64,000 bases of DNA from Bacteroidia bacterium (GCA_020051175.1 JAGVJJ010000010.1:58089-122088); one strand, 5' to 3'; positions 16,629 through 27,167 are shown, counted from the first letter of the stretch. The notes: generated from the letters alone by a model not told the origin. Numbers and translations: made by a program.

Positions 16629-18728
16629 ATGAAACATAGCATTATACATTTTGTCCTTTTGCTTGGTTGCACCTGCCTTTTCAGTACGCAGGCACAGGCA
16701 CAGGAAAACCTGTTCAATTGCGGAAGCAGTCATGCCGTAAACCGCGTATTGAACAGCCACCCTGAACTTAAAGCAGAATACCTGAAACGCGAAGCTGAGC
16801 TTGCCGCGATGGACCAACAGGCTTTTCAGACCGGTTATAACAAATCTGCCAAAGAGCTTTTGCCAGTGTATATAATACCGGTTGTATTTCATATCATCCA
16901 TCAGGGAGGTGTAGAAAACATTTCGGATGAACAGGTATTTGATGCTGTGCGTATCATGAATGAAGATTTCCGTAAGCTGAATTCAACTGCAGCCAATACG
17001 GTAAGTCAGTTTCAGTCCATTGCAGCAGATTGTGAAATTGAATTCCGCCTTGCTCAGAAAGACCCTACTGGCGCATGTACCAACGGCATCGATAGGATCG
17101 TTTCAACACTTACCAACAATGCAGATGATGATTCCAAGCTGAATCCCTGGCCACGAAGCAAATACCTGAATATATGGGTTGTAAAAACAATTGGCTCTAC
17201 AGGCGTAGCTGGTTATGCCTATTTGCCAGGCACAGCTTTCCCTTCAACCGTTGACGGCATCCTCATTTTGTCAAATTACATTGGTAGCATTGGAACCGGT
17301 AACCCTACACGTTCCCACGCATTAACGCATGAAGTAGGCCATTTCCTTAACCTCATGCATACCTGGGGTGGTAACAATGATCCTGGTGTGGATTGCAGTG
17401 GCTCGGATAATGTAAGCGATACTCCTCCAACAGAAGGCTGGACAAGCTGTAATTTATCGGGCGCTACCTGTGGCAGCGCTTTGGACAATGTTCAGAATTT
17501 TATGGAATATTCATACTGTCCGACCATGTTTACTGACGGACAAAAAACACGTATGCGCAATGCCCTTAACAGCACTTCAGGTCAGCGCAGCAGCCTTTGG
17601 ACATCTTCTAACCTTTCTGTTACCGGAGTGAGCCTTCCGGCAGTTTTATGCAAAGCAGATTTTGAGTCGAACAATTCAAGCAATACAGTATGTGAGGGCA
17701 GTAGCCTTACCTTTACGGATTTATCATGGAATGGCGACCCAACATCCTGGAACTGGTCATTTCCGGGTGGTACGCCATCAAGCTCAACAGACTCTGCTCC
17801 TGTAATTCAGTACAATACTCCGGGCATTTATACGGTAAGTCTTACCGTTGCAAGAGGAACAGAAACAGCGAGTGTTTCAAAAACATCCTATGTAACTGTT
17901 AATTCAGCCACGGCAATGTATTCCGCGCCATTTTATTCAGAAGGCTTTGAAGGAGCCGCCATCCCAAATAACGACTGGCAGGTCCGCAACCTTTTCCCGG
18001 GAGGAAACACCTGGTCACAGGTAAGTACAGCTGCTGCAAGTGGCTACATGTGTGTGAAGCTTACCAATGCTTCTTCATCCGATGGTTACGTGGATGAGCT
18101 CATCAGTCCGTCCATCAACATAAGTGCAATTGCAGGAAGTTCCCCTATCCTAACGTTTAAAGTGGCACACGCCCAGGAAACGGCCAACTCAGAAGATAAG
18201 CTTCAGATATATGTTTCCACCAATTGTGGGTTAACATGGGCCCTGCGCAAAACGCTAACAGGCCCAACTCTTTCAACAGCAGGCATTATCAGTACATCCT
18301 TTACTCCCAACGCCAACCAGTGGGCGCAACAGAGTGTTAACCTAACAGGATATGCCTCACAGACCAGCCTGTATATCAAGTTCAAATTTACGAGCAATGG
18401 TGGTAACCACCTGTACCTGGATGATATCAACATAAGCGGTACAACAGGAGTAGAAGATGAGCTTGCACACAGCATAAGCTTCAATGTGTTCCCGAATCCA
18501 ATGGAAGAAAACACGATGGTTTCTTTTAACCTGGTAAACAAACAACGTGTTGAGCTGCAATTGTACGATGTTGTTGGCCGCTATGTAAAAACAATACTTA
18601 CTGAGGAATTGAATGCCGGTGAATACCAATACGCAGTTTCAGAAAAAACAACCCTTCCCGCAGGCGTTTATTTTGCAACATTAACCGTGGGTAAACAAAG
18701 GTTTACAAAGAAGCTTGTGGTGAAGTAG
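16629..18728 (+). CDS. Secreted M43 (pappalysin-like) zinc metalloprotease with PKD-like domain and T9SS type A sorting domain
   Basis: Signal peptide; HALTHEVGHFLNLMHTW (HEXXHxxxxxH); PKD-like TSWNWSFPGGTPSSST...YNTPGIYTVSLTV; C-terminal FNVFPNPMEENTMVSFNLVNKQRVELQLYDVVGRYVKTIL...GVYFATLTVGKQRFTKKLVVK. Confidence 0.92.
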   Translation: MKHSIIHFVLLLGCTCLFSTQAQAQENLFNCGSSHAVNRVLNSHPELKAEYLKREAELAAMDQQAFQTGYNKSAKELLPVYIIPVVFHIIHQGGVENISDEQVFDAVRIMNEDFRKLNSTAANTVSQFQSIAADCEIEFRLAQKDPTGACTNGIDRIVSTLTNNADDDSKLNPWPRSKYLNIWVVKTIGSTGVAGYAYLPGTAFPSTVDGILILSNYIGSIGTGNPTRSHALTHEVGHFLNLMHTWGGNNDPGVDCSGSDNVSDTPPTEGWTSCNLSGATCGSALDNVQNFMEYSYCPTMFTDGQKTRMRNALNSTSGQRSSLWTSSNLSVTGVSLPAVLCKADFESNNSSNTVCEGSSLTFTDLSWNGDPTSWNWSFPGGTPSSSTDSAPVIQYNTPGIYTVSLTVARGTETASVSKTSYVTVNSATAMYSAPFYSEGFEGAAIPNNDWQVRNLFPGGNTWSQVSTAAASGYMCVKLTNASSSDGYVDELISPSINISAIAGSSPILTFKVAHAQETANSEDKLQIYVSTNCGLTWALRKTLTGPTLSTAGIISTSFTPNANQWAQQSVNLTGYASQTSLYIKFKFTSNGGNHLYLDDINISGTTGVEDELAHSISFNVFPNPMEENTMVSFNLVNKQRVELQLYDVVGRYVKTILTEELNAGEYQYAVSEKTTLPAGVYFATLTVGKQRFTKKLVVK

Positions 18729-18871
18729 ATGTGAGATATAAAATTTAGGATTGATACGGTTACTAAAATACGTGCAACATACCAGATGTGATTTATGCCC
18801 GCTTTTCCGAAACGAGTGTGGGCAATAGCGCATTTAGATATAGTTTACAACTTAAAAAATTAAAGCGATAC

Positions 18872-19903
18872 ATGAACCCCAATATAAACCCTGAGTCTGA
18901 GAATTTAAGTTCGGCTGAGAAAGAATTTGAAAAAGTGTTACGTCCATCCGAGTTCTCTGACTTTACCGGGCAGAACGAGGTGGTGGATAACCTGAAGGTG
19001 TTTGTGCAAGCTGCAAAGCTGCGTGGTGAAGCATTGGATCATGTGTTGCTGCATGGCCCTCCAGGCCTGGGCAAAACCACTCTTGCCAATATCATTGCAT
19101 CCGAACTTGGAGTAAATATAAAAATCACTTCAGGCCCTGTACTCGATAAACCGGGGGATCTGGCCGGTTTACTTACCAACCTTGAAGAATACGATGTACT
19201 GTTTATTGATGAAATACACCGCCTGAGCCCTATCGTGGAAGAGTACCTGTATTCAGCCATGGAAGATTATAAGATAGACATTATGATCGATAGCGGCCCT
19301 AATGCGCGCAGCGTTCAGATCAAGTTAAATCCGTTTACACTGATTGGTGCCACTACCCGCAGCGGCTTGCTCACAGCTCCCTTGCGCGCCCGATTTGGAA
19401 TAAACTCCCGTCTGAATTATTACAATGCGGCATTGCTAAAGAGAATTATTATCCGCGCTGCAGGTATCCTGAATGTCCCTATTTCAGACGAAGCAGCACA
19501 GGAGATTGCACGCAGGAGCCGCGGCACACCACGTATTGCCAATGCCCTGCTTAGACGCATCCGCGATTTTGCACAGATAAAAGGCAATGGCTCGATTGAT
19601 ATGGAAATTGCCCACATGGGCCTTGCTGCACTGAACGTGGACAAGAACGGACTCGATGAAATGGATATACGTATTCTTTCTGCACTTGTGGAAAAATTCA
19701 AGGGAGGACCAGTAGGAATTACAACTATTTCCACGGCCGTTGGTGAAGAGTCGGGAACGATTGAAGAAGTATATGAACCCTTCCTTATACAGGAAGGTTA
19801 CCTTGTACGTACACCACGCGGACGAGAGGCTACAGAGCTGGCCTATCGCCACCTTGGAAAAATCCCAAGGGCAAACAGGGGCAGTTTATTTGATATGGAT
19901 TAA
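18872..19903 (+). CDS. ruvB: Holliday junction DNA helicase RuvB
   Basis: [57 protein letters not shown]...[22 protein letters not shown]; start from MNPNINPE at 18872. Confidence 0.96.
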   Translation: MNPNINPESENLSSAEKEFEKVLRPSEFSDFTGQNEVVDNLKVFVQAAKLRGEALDHVLLHGPPGLGKTTLANIIASELGVNIKITSGPVLDKPGDLAGLLTNLEEYDVLFIDEIHRLSPIVEEYLYSAMEDYKIDIMIDSGPNARSVQIKLNPFTLIGATTRSGLLTAPLRARFGINSRLNYYNAALLKRIIIRAAGILNVPISDEAAQEIARRSRGTPRIANALLRRIRDFAQIKGNGSIDMEIAHMGLAALNVDKNGLDEMDIRILSALVEKFKGGPVGITTISTAVGEESGTIEEVYEPFLIQEGYLVRTPRGREATELAYRHLGKIPRANRGSLFDMD

Positions 19904-20120
19904 GTAACATCCGATTCATTCGAGAAACTCATTTCTGATTTGTAAACGGCCTGTTGACGGGCATTTTAAAAGATATAAATAGTTCTGAACAAAATATAAA
20001 CAGCCACTTTTTGAATTGAAGTATTTTTATATCTTTAGCACAAAGAATTGGAAATTATTGCTATTTCCGGATTTGAATGTTTGAATTTTTATTTTTCTAA
20101 TTACATAAAATTTTTCTGAT

Positions 20121-20843
20121 ATGAGCGAAGAAACAAACGAAACATTGGGCCATGATGAAGCAATGGACATCACAGAGGTTGAAGCTACACACAGCCATGA
20201 TGAGCATCAAACAAAAAGAACGTATGGTTCAATGAGCAGGAGCGAATTTGAAGCAAAACTTACTGAATTTTTCACCAAGCATCAAAAATCGAAACTTCGC
20301 TTCGTACCAAGAATTGTTAATCAGTTTGGAGATAACGCAGAAGAGGTACTTGAGCACCTGCACAACAGATATGTATTAGGTATGCCATCATCAAAGGGTG
20401 GAGGAAAGAAAAAAGGTGGCAAGAAAAAACTTGCTGCCGGAACCGGCCATGGTAGCGGCCACGGACATGATGCCCATAGCGATTCCCATTCCCATGAAAT
20501 AGAAGGTGGGGAAGTGAAACCTAAATCCAAGAAAAAAATGATCATCATTATCGTGATACTGGTGGTTGTCCTTGGTGGTGGTGGAGCTGCTGCATTTATG
20601 TTTAAAGACAAGCTGTTTGGCGGTGGCCACGGAGCTGAGCATGGAACTGAACACAATGCTGCTGCCGGGCATGATGAAAAGGCGGCTCATGGTGCTGCCG
20701 AAAAAGCAAAAGAAGAACCTGCTAAACCAGCTGTTGACAGCGCTTCAACCGGTGGGGCTGATACTACAGCCGCTGCAGTACCAGCTCAACCTGCTGCTGC
20801 CGGTGCAGAGCACGGAGCTGGCGAACATGGTAGTGGTCACTAA
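20121..20843 (+). CDS. His/Gly/Ala-rich single-pass membrane protein, unknown function
   Basis: 240 aa; N-terminal helical region, GHGSGHGHDAHSDSHSHE segment, TM KKKMIIIIVILVVVLGGGGAAAFMF, then GGGHGAEHGTEHNAAAGHDEKAAHGAAEKA... low-complexity tail. Confidence 0.7.
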   Translation: MSEETNETLGHDEAMDITEVEATHSHDEHQTKRTYGSMSRSEFEAKLTEFFTKHQKSKLRFVPRIVNQFGDNAEEVLEHLHNRYVLGMPSSKGGGKKKGGKKKLAAGTGHGSGHGHDAHSDSHSHEIEGGEVKPKSKKKMIIIIVILVVVLGGGGAAAFMFKDKLFGGGHGAEHGTEHNAAAGHDEKAAHGAAEKAKEEPAKPAVDSASTGGADTTAAAVPAQPAAAGAEHGAGEHGSGH

Positions 20844-20867
20844 TTAAATATAAATTGAATGAGTAAT

Positions 20868-20902
20868 AAAACGCCCCTTGCATCATCTGCAAGGGGCGTT
20901 TT
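20868..20902. terminator. Bidirectional intrinsic terminator between convergent genes
   Basis: AAAACGCCCCTTGCA-TCATC-TGCAAGGGGCGTTTT, 15-bp perfect stem. Confidence 0.9.
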
Positions 20903-20923
20903 ACTTTAATTAAGGAATGAATC

Positions 20924-21220
20924 TTATTCAATCTCCGCAGTTAAATTCCTTTCAAGCAGAGCGGTGCACATAGGTTCTAATTCTTCATAAGAACCTTTTT
21001 TTACAGCGCATTTGCCTTTGTAATGCACCAGGAAGGTACACTGTTCCGCCTGGATGGGATCATGTTTGCAAACGTTTATAAGCGCTTCGATAACAAAATC
21101 GAAAGTGTTAAAATCATCGTTGTAAAGTATAATCTGTTTATCGGCAACAATCTCCTCTTCCAGTTCGAGCAATACTTCCGTTTGAGTTTCTACCTGATGT
21201 TGTTTATCGTATCCTTTCAT
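20924..21220 (-). CDS. clpS: ATP-dependent Clp protease adaptor ClpS
   Basis: 98 aa; QIILYNDDFNTFDFVIEALINVCKHDPIQAEQCTFLVHYKGKCAVKKGSYEELEPMCTALLERNLTAEIE. Confidence 0.92.
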   Translation of the reverse strand: MKGYDKQHQVETQTEVLLELEEEIVADKQIILYNDDFNTFDFVIEALINVCKHDPIQAEQCTFLVHYKGKCAVKKGSYEELEPMCTALLERNLTAEIE

Positions 21221-21224
21221 GCAA

Positions 21225-24200
21225 CTATTTGTTTTTTGATTCTTTGGCTTCTTCTATTGATATTTTTTTACCATCCTTGTATGCCACCACAAATGCGTCC
21301 GCCAGTTCAGCTTCCGCTATAACCTGCGCTTTTAGTGTATTGGCTTCTTCGTATGTTTTGGAGTCGCCTACGGTATATATCGTAAGCCCGCTATTGTCTT
21401 TATAATTTGCTATTCCTTTTTTAGCAATCTTTAAAAACTTATTGGCCATATCCAACGGCACTTCTTCGTAGAATGCGCCTATCTGCACTTTATACACGAT
21501 GCCCGGACCGGATGGCAACGGATTGTTTTGTGATGTAGCTGAATTGAGCTGCTCTTTTGTTCCATTGTCGGCAGGTTGCTGCTGAGCAGCCACATTTGGA
21601 TTTCTTGGTGGAACAGCAGGTTTATTCACGGCTTTAAACGATGGCAATTTGTCTACTTCCGGGCCTTTAGGGAATGTAGCACCCTGAGCCTCGTATTTCT
21701 GAGCTTCTTCCATCGAAACACGTTTTCCATTGTAATAAGCAGTTACAAACGCATCCTTGATACCAATATCAACTACCATCCCTTTTGCTTCACCTGCACG
21801 TTCAATGCTTGTATACGTGCCCGTATAATAACGGATAGAACCATTAGGCGCTTTTTCGGAATACAACGGCTTCATGCTGTACAATTTGGAAGCCAGTACC
21901 TCCTGCGAGAACACTCCTACCTGCACCGTGTAGAACAAACCGCCTACATCCGTTACACTGCTGGATTTGATAACTTCATTCTGGTCGTCAGGTGTAGTAG
22001 TAGTGGCTGTTACTGCAGCCTGGGTATTGGTTTGCAACACTGTTGAAGGTGTACCTTCAGAAAGAGCATAAGCCTCGTTGATTGGGATACGCTTGCCATT
22101 CAGAAAGGCAACCACAAAAGCATCTTTGTAGCCCATATCAATGATTTTCTTCTTCACTTTATCAGCAGTGCTGAATTTGGTAAATACACCCGCAGTATAA
22201 CGGATAAAGCCTTTAGGTGTAGTTTCACCGGTTATAGGCGCCATGCCTTTGAACAGGTTTTGTGGAATAGGTTTGCGGAATGCTCCTATCTGCACTTTAA
22301 ATATCAAACCTTCTGGCAGCTTTGCGTCAATAGGAATCGGGTTTTTGGAAGAATAGGCAACTGTTTCTTTCTGCTCAAACGATTCGTTTGGAGCAAGTGT
22401 AATTTCAGCAGTTGTTTTGGCCGTATTTGCTGCAGTAACCGGTGGATTTACAGCTGTTGCAACCGGAGTTGTTTTTTCAACTGTTTTGTTAGTAGCAGCT
22501 GCAATTGCGGGAGTGTGCTTTTTATACAGCTCAATGGATTCCTTTTGTTTTTCAAGTGCCTGTCTTTCACTTGCAGCTGCATCTTCAAGAGTAGCTTCCC
22601 TTGCAAAATAAGAATCTGTTGCAGCAGCTTCCTGGCGCAGTGCTTTGGCTTTATTAAACAAGCCTTGTGCCTCATCGTTCAGAAGCTCCGCTTTTAAAAG
22701 CTCTGCAGCATTGTTACCGGAAGATGCACTCTTATATTGATTTATCTGGCCTTCGTTGGATGCATATTCTGAAGAGTTTGCATCAGCGGTAAGCTGTGCT
22801 GCTTCCGTCTTTTTAGCCCTCGCTTCTTTCATCAGCTCTTCGGACTGCGCATACATTGTGTTTTTTGCATCCGCATTGCTTTGTGCAATGGCTTGTGTTT
22901 TAAGGTCAAGCGACAAAGTCATGATGTCTTCGGCCTGTTTGTTCAGCGAAGCAGCTTTTACACTTTGTTCCAGTGCCGATGGAGTACTATAAGCAAACTG
23001 CTTATTGGCAGAGGCAGTGGTTGATGTATTTGATGTTTCGGCAGCTGTAGTTGTTGTATTAACAGGAGTAGTCCGTTCAGCAGGGTTTACATCAGGTGTT
23101 CCTGTGGTATTGGTGGCTGCAACAGCCGGACTATAATTCTTGTACAAAGCAAGCGATTCATTTTGTTTTTTAAGCGCCAGCATTTCATTTTCGTTCGCAT
23201 CCTGCAACATCATCTCCTTCTCGTAATAGGATGTAACAGTTTCTGCTTTCTTACGTTCTTCGGCTGCCAGGTTAAAATGATTTTGTGCCTCATCACTCAA
23301 TATCTCCGCCTTCAGCAAATCAGGAGCCGTGTTGCCTGCAGTTGTTTTGGCAACATCACTGATTTCTTTTTGTTTTCTGGAATACTCTGAGGTATTGGCT
23401 GTAGCTACCAGCTGGGCCGATTCAAGCTTTTTAGATTGTGCCTCGGCAATCTTCTTTTTCGCTTCTTCCCTACGTTTTTGTCTTTCCTCTTCGCTTATTG
23501 GCTCTGTGGTTTCCAGCTCCGGGAGAATGGATTCAGCAAGCAATGCATCCGCCTGATCGTTCAGCATAACCGCTTTTTCGGCCTGTTCATTTGCTACAGG
23601 ATCACTGTATACAACAGCGGCAGTGGTATCATCAATGCTTGTATTTATAACCACATTAGTAGCTGGAGTATCTATTTTAACCGTATTTACCGGAGGTGTC
23701 ACGTTTGCAGCAGCAACCTGGTTCTGACGGATAGTTTCTGCCTTTGTACGGCTTTCCAAAGCAAGGTTTTGTTTTTCTTTTGAGCTGTTCTCAGCATCTG
23801 TCATGCGTTTTGCCAGCGCTTCTTTTTTCTGAGGATCGGTGGTTGTTTCGTAATCCTTCTTTTGTTTTGCAAGGTCCGCATCTATGGCTTCCGACCAGCG
23901 TTTTAATACATCGGCTTTTGCCTTTTCACGGTCAGCCTCGTCCTGAATGGATTGCGTTGCAGTTAAATCAGACTGATACCTGGTATTGATGTCGGCCATT
24001 GCTGTTTCTGTTGTTTGTGGAGTAAGGGCAGCTGTAGTAGTGGCTTCAGTTGCAACCACCGTATTTACAGGCTTTACTTTTGCTGTATCTGTATTATTTA
24101 CACTGGCAACGGTAGTGGTGGTAGCTGCTGGAGTAAAGTTTTTATAGATTCCTGCTGCTTCACTTTGTTTTTCAAGCGCTATGAGCTCATTGCTCCTGGC

Positions 24201-27167
24201 TGCATCCAGGGCCGCTTCTTTCTCAGAGTATGATTTTGCGTTTTTTGCCCGGTTACGTTCTTCCTGCGCCAGGTCAAAATATTTTTTTGACTCGTCTGTC
24301 AACAGCTCTGCTTTGAATAAATCCGGAGAAGTGCTGCCAGTATTGGCTTTTGCAGCTTCGTCCAGCTGTTTCTGATTGTTGGTATATTCTGTTTTATTTG
24401 CTTCGGCATATAGGTTGGCTGCGGCTTCCTTCTTTTCCTGAGCCTGTTTAGCAAGTTCTTCCGACTTTTTACGTTTCTCTTTCTGAACATTCTTGTTATC
24501 GTCTTTTTCCACACGGTACTTGATGGATTCAGCCAGCAGTTCATTGGCTTCTTTTTCCAGGTTGTCGGCCTGGTTAATCTGTGCGCCAGCAGAAGCATCA
24601 GCGTATACGAACTGCGTACCTGTTTCAGTAGCGGTATTATTTGTTGCCAAAGTATCTGCCGGGTTTGAAGGAGTTGTTTTAACAGCCACCGATGCCACAG
24701 TATCCGTTTTTTGAGTGCTGGTTACCGCCACTGTAGAAGTTGCAGTTCCCGAGCTTTGAATAGTATTTACCTGCTGTTCAAGCTTGGCCTTGTCAACTGC
24801 AGCTACCTGTGCAGCAACAGTTTCACCATCAGATACTTTGGACTGGTCTACCACGCTGCTAACAAGCGCTGCCTCATTTTTAACACTGATGTATTCTTTT
24901 TGCAGCTTGGCAATCCGGATATCGTTCTGCTCGAGCAGCTTTTGTTTGTCGATATTCTCCTGCTTCAGTTCCGCTATCTGAATGTTCATGTTCTCCTTGA
25001 TCTTGTCGTTCTTCTCCTTCTCTGCTTCCGCTTGTAAACCGGCAATAATCGTTTCATTGTCAGCCATATCCTGTTTCAGGTTAACCGATTCCTGTGTTGC
25101 TTTATCGAGCTCAAGCTTTTTATTTTCTTCATCCTTTTTAAAACTGTTAATGATAGGCAGGCTGGCAGCATTGCTCTGGCTGAGCAATTCCAGCTTTTTT
25201 TCCAGTTCATCCAGCTTTGCAATAGCTTCCCTGGAATTGTCGGATTTAACAGCAGCCTCCAGCCCCTTTGCATACTGCAGGGATAAATCAGCCTCCTGCT
25301 GTTTGGATGTGGCAGTAGCATCAATTTTCTTTGCAAGGTTAAAAGCAACCACTGTTTCCTGGTTCAGGGTTTCGGCTTCCTGGCTGGCAGCATTGGCCTT
25401 TTCAGTAAGCGCCAGTTTTTTAGCGCTATCGTCTTCTTTGGATGCCTGTGCAGTAAAGTCGGCAGCTTCCTGTTGTTTTACGCGTGCCAGCTCATTCTTT
25501 TTGTTTGCAAGCCCAAGTGAAATATCGGCCTGTTCACGCAATTCTTTTGCTTCTGTTTCGCTGTCTTTGGCATCTTTGTATGCAATACGCACAATGTCCT
25601 CGTTGCTCAATTCAGCTCCGGCAGTTGTTGTCCTGTTGGTTGCAAGTGCTGCCGTATCCACAGGAGTTGTAGCTGCTGTCTCTGTTTTTGAGGTATCGTT
25701 AACTGCAAAATCAGTAGCTCCCACAACTTCCAGCTTTGCCTTTTCTTTGATTACGTTAAGGGCAAGCATGTAATTGGTATCGGCAACAGGTTCATTGAAG
25801 AAATTTTTAATTATCAGCTTATTAGATAACAGTTCATAGCTGATTTCCTGGCGTAGTGGTTTAAACTCAGTCTGTACAGGAATTTCCACAACCTCCGATT
25901 GAGGTAAAAAATTAGGCGTTTCAACAGTAAATAAAAAGCGCCCCCCATTGGGAAGTTTGATATAATATGCTCCATTTTCAGGATTGGCATTAAACATCCC
26001 AACAATCATGTTGTTATCGCTGAGGCTTTTGATAGTAATTTTAGAACCCACTTCTTGATTCTTTGTATTTCGTATAACAGTACCGCCTATTACAGCAAAA
26101 TCGATTGGTCTGCGCTCTACATTGATGTTATATACAGCAATTTTTCCAGCTTCACTTGCACGGGCCGAAGAGAAATAAGCCTTTTTTTCGTCTTTATCCG
26201 TAATGTAAAGGATATCATCATCCGGGGTATTAACAGGAAAGTCAAGGTTCACAGGAGTACTCCACTCGTTGTTTTGTTCGTTCAGGGTCGATTTAAAAAT
26301 ATCGTATCCCCCCATTGAGTTGTGGCCTTTGGAGCAGAAGTACAATACTTTTCCGTTTGGATGAAGGAAGGGGTAATCCTCATCGTATTTTGTATTGATT
26401 ACAGCTCCTAGCGCCTGTGGCTTGCCCCACTCCCCGCTCCCTGTTTTTTTGATGACGTAAATATCTTTCCCATTTTTTTCATTATCACCATAACTGGAAA
26501 AGAATATCTGGCTGCCATTCTGTGCCAGGTAAATGATAGAGCTTTCTTTTTTCTTTTTATCCAGGGCAGTCCGGAACTCTTTTTCATCCGGCTTCACAAG
26601 CAGCTTTCCGCCAATACCGGAAATGTCATAGGCCCTGAAAAAATCCTCACGGTTCATTTCAATTTTTTCAATAACCAATAAGTCCGAGATATTCTGCAAC
26701 AGCCTTTTACCATTACCACACATCTCTATCTGCCTGTCGACCTGCAAACGCTCTGCTTTGGCACCGGAAGCTATTTTCTTATATGCCTGGTATCTTTTGA
26801 TGGCATCGTCAAAACGGTATGTAAGGTGAAAGGCTTTGGCAAGATAGAAGTATGCTTCTTTATCGACTTTATCCGGGGTCCTTAAAGCAAATTCAAGATA
26901 TGGAATGGCTTTTTCTTTATCCTGAATGGAATAGATCATACACACCCCAAGGCGGTAGTTGTAGTCGGGATCTTTTTTGTAAAGACTCACCAACTGTGTA
27001 TATAAAGGATATGCTTTTACAAACTCCTCTTCATCAAACAACTTTGCTGCCTGTTTTTTAAACTCTTCTTCCGAGCCAAAATCGGCCTGAGTCTGCGCTT
27101 TAACCACAAGCGTGTTAAAGCTCAACAAGAACAGCAATAAGTAAATTAACCTTAAATACTTGTTCAT
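21225..27167 (-). CDS. Giant TPR / PD40 beta-propeller / coiled-coil repeat protein with C-terminal SPOR-like repeats
   Basis: 1980 aa; signal peptide; TPR-like N-terminus; PD40-like GSQIFFSSYGDNEKNGKDIYVIKKTGSGEWGKPQALG...DYPFLHPNGKVLYFCSKGHNSMGGYDIF; coiled coil; three ~150-aa repeats; three units starting KVQIGAF / TVQVGVF / KVQIGAF. Confidence 0.88.
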   Translation of the reverse strand: MNKYLRLIYLLLFLLSFNTLVVKAQTQADFGSEEEFKKQAAKLFDEEEFVKAYPLYTQLVSLYKKDPDYNYRLGVCMIYSIQDKEKAIPYLEFALRTPDKVDKEAYFYLAKAFHLTYRFDDAIKRYQAYKKIASGAKAERLQVDRQIEMCGNGKRLLQNISDLLVIEKIEMNREDFFRAYDISGIGGKLLVKPDEKEFRTALDKKKKESSIIYLAQNGSQIFFSSYGDNEKNGKDIYVIKKTGSGEWGKPQALGAVINTKYDEDYPFLHPNGKVLYFCSKGHNSMGGYDIFKSTLNEQNNEWSTPVNLDFPVNTPDDDILYITDKDEKKAYFSSARASEAGKIAVYNINVERRPIDFAVIGGTVIRNTKNQEVGSKITIKSLSDNNMIVGMFNANPENGAYYIKLPNGGRFLFTVETPNFLPQSEVVEIPVQTEFKPLRQEISYELLSNKLIIKNFFNEPVADTNYMLALNVIKEKAKLEVVGATDFAVNDTSKTETAATTPVDTAALATNRTTTAGAELSNEDIVRIAYKDAKDSETEAKELREQADISLGLANKKNELARVKQQEAADFTAQASKEDDSAKKLALTEKANAASQEAETLNQETVVAFNLAKKIDATATSKQQEADLSLQYAKGLEAAVKSDNSREAIAKLDELEKKLELLSQSNAASLPIINSFKKDEENKKLELDKATQESVNLKQDMADNETIIAGLQAEAEKEKNDKIKENMNIQIAELKQENIDKQKLLEQNDIRIAKLQKEYISVKNEAALVSSVVDQSKVSDGETVAAQVAAVDKAKLEQQVNTIQSSGTATSTVAVTSTQKTDTVASVAVKTTPSNPADTLATNNTATETGTQFVYADASAGAQINQADNLEKEANELLAESIKYRVEKDDNKNVQKEKRKKSEELAKQAQEKKEAAANLYAEANKTEYTNNQKQLDEAAKANTGSTSPDLFKAELLTDESKKYFDLAQEERNRAKNAKSYSEKEAALDAARSNELIALEKQSEAAGIYKNFTPAATTTTVASVNNTDTAKVKPVNTVVATEATTTAALTPQTTETAMADINTRYQSDLTATQSIQDEADREKAKADVLKRWSEAIDADLAKQKKDYETTTDPQKKEALAKRMTDAENSSKEKQNLALESRTKAETIRQNQVAAANVTPPVNTVKIDTPATNVVINTSIDDTTAAVVYSDPVANEQAEKAVMLNDQADALLAESILPELETTEPISEEERQKRREEAKKKIAEAQSKKLESAQLVATANTSEYSRKQKEISDVAKTTAGNTAPDLLKAEILSDEAQNHFNLAAEERKKAETVTSYYEKEMMLQDANENEMLALKKQNESLALYKNYSPAVAATNTTGTPDVNPAERTTPVNTTTTAAETSNTSTTASANKQFAYSTPSALEQSVKAASLNKQAEDIMTLSLDLKTQAIAQSNADAKNTMYAQSEELMKEARAKKTEAAQLTADANSSEYASNEGQINQYKSASSGNNAAELLKAELLNDEAQGLFNKAKALRQEAAATDSYFAREATLEDAAASERQALEKQKESIELYKKHTPAIAAATNKTVEKTTPVATAVNPPVTAANTAKTTAEITLAPNESFEQKETVAYSSKNPIPIDAKLPEGLIFKVQIGAFRKPIPQNLFKGMAPITGETTPKGFIRYTAGVFTKFSTADKVKKKIIDMGYKDAFVVAFLNGKRIPINEAYALSEGTPSTVLQTNTQAAVTATTTTPDDQNEVIKSSSVTDVGGLFYTVQVGVFSQEVLASKLYSMKPLYSEKAPNGSIRYYTGTYTSIERAGEAKGMVVDIGIKDAFVTAYYNGKRVSMEEAQKYEAQGATFPKGPEVDKLPSFKAVNKPAVPPRNPNVAAQQQPADNGTKEQLNSATSQNNPLPSGPGIVYKVQIGAFYEEVPLDMANKFLKIAKKGIANYKDNSGLTIYTVGDSKTYEEANTLKAQVIAEAELADAFVVAYKDGKKISIEEAKESKNK

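Noticed and set aside
22495-24590. Regularly spaced repeats that could be mistaken for a CRISPR or tandem DNA array
   Set aside because: They are ~150-aa protein-level repeats at irregular ~0.5-1 kb spacing within one reading frame, not short identical direct repeats with unique spacers.
21576-24714. Many other plus-strand ORFs opposite 21225-27167 (e.g. 21576-22046, 22260-22697, 23436-23783)
   Set aside because: All lie fully antisense to one convincing 1980-codon gene; Cys/Phe/Arg-rich compositions are typical of shadow frames.
24982-25773. 263-aa plus-strand ORF (MFMFSLILSFFSFSASACK...) inside the giant gene
   Set aside because: Antisense shadow of Lys/Glu/Ala-rich coiled-coil coding sequence; Ser/Phe/Ala-rich composition is the reverse-complement signature; no start context or family.
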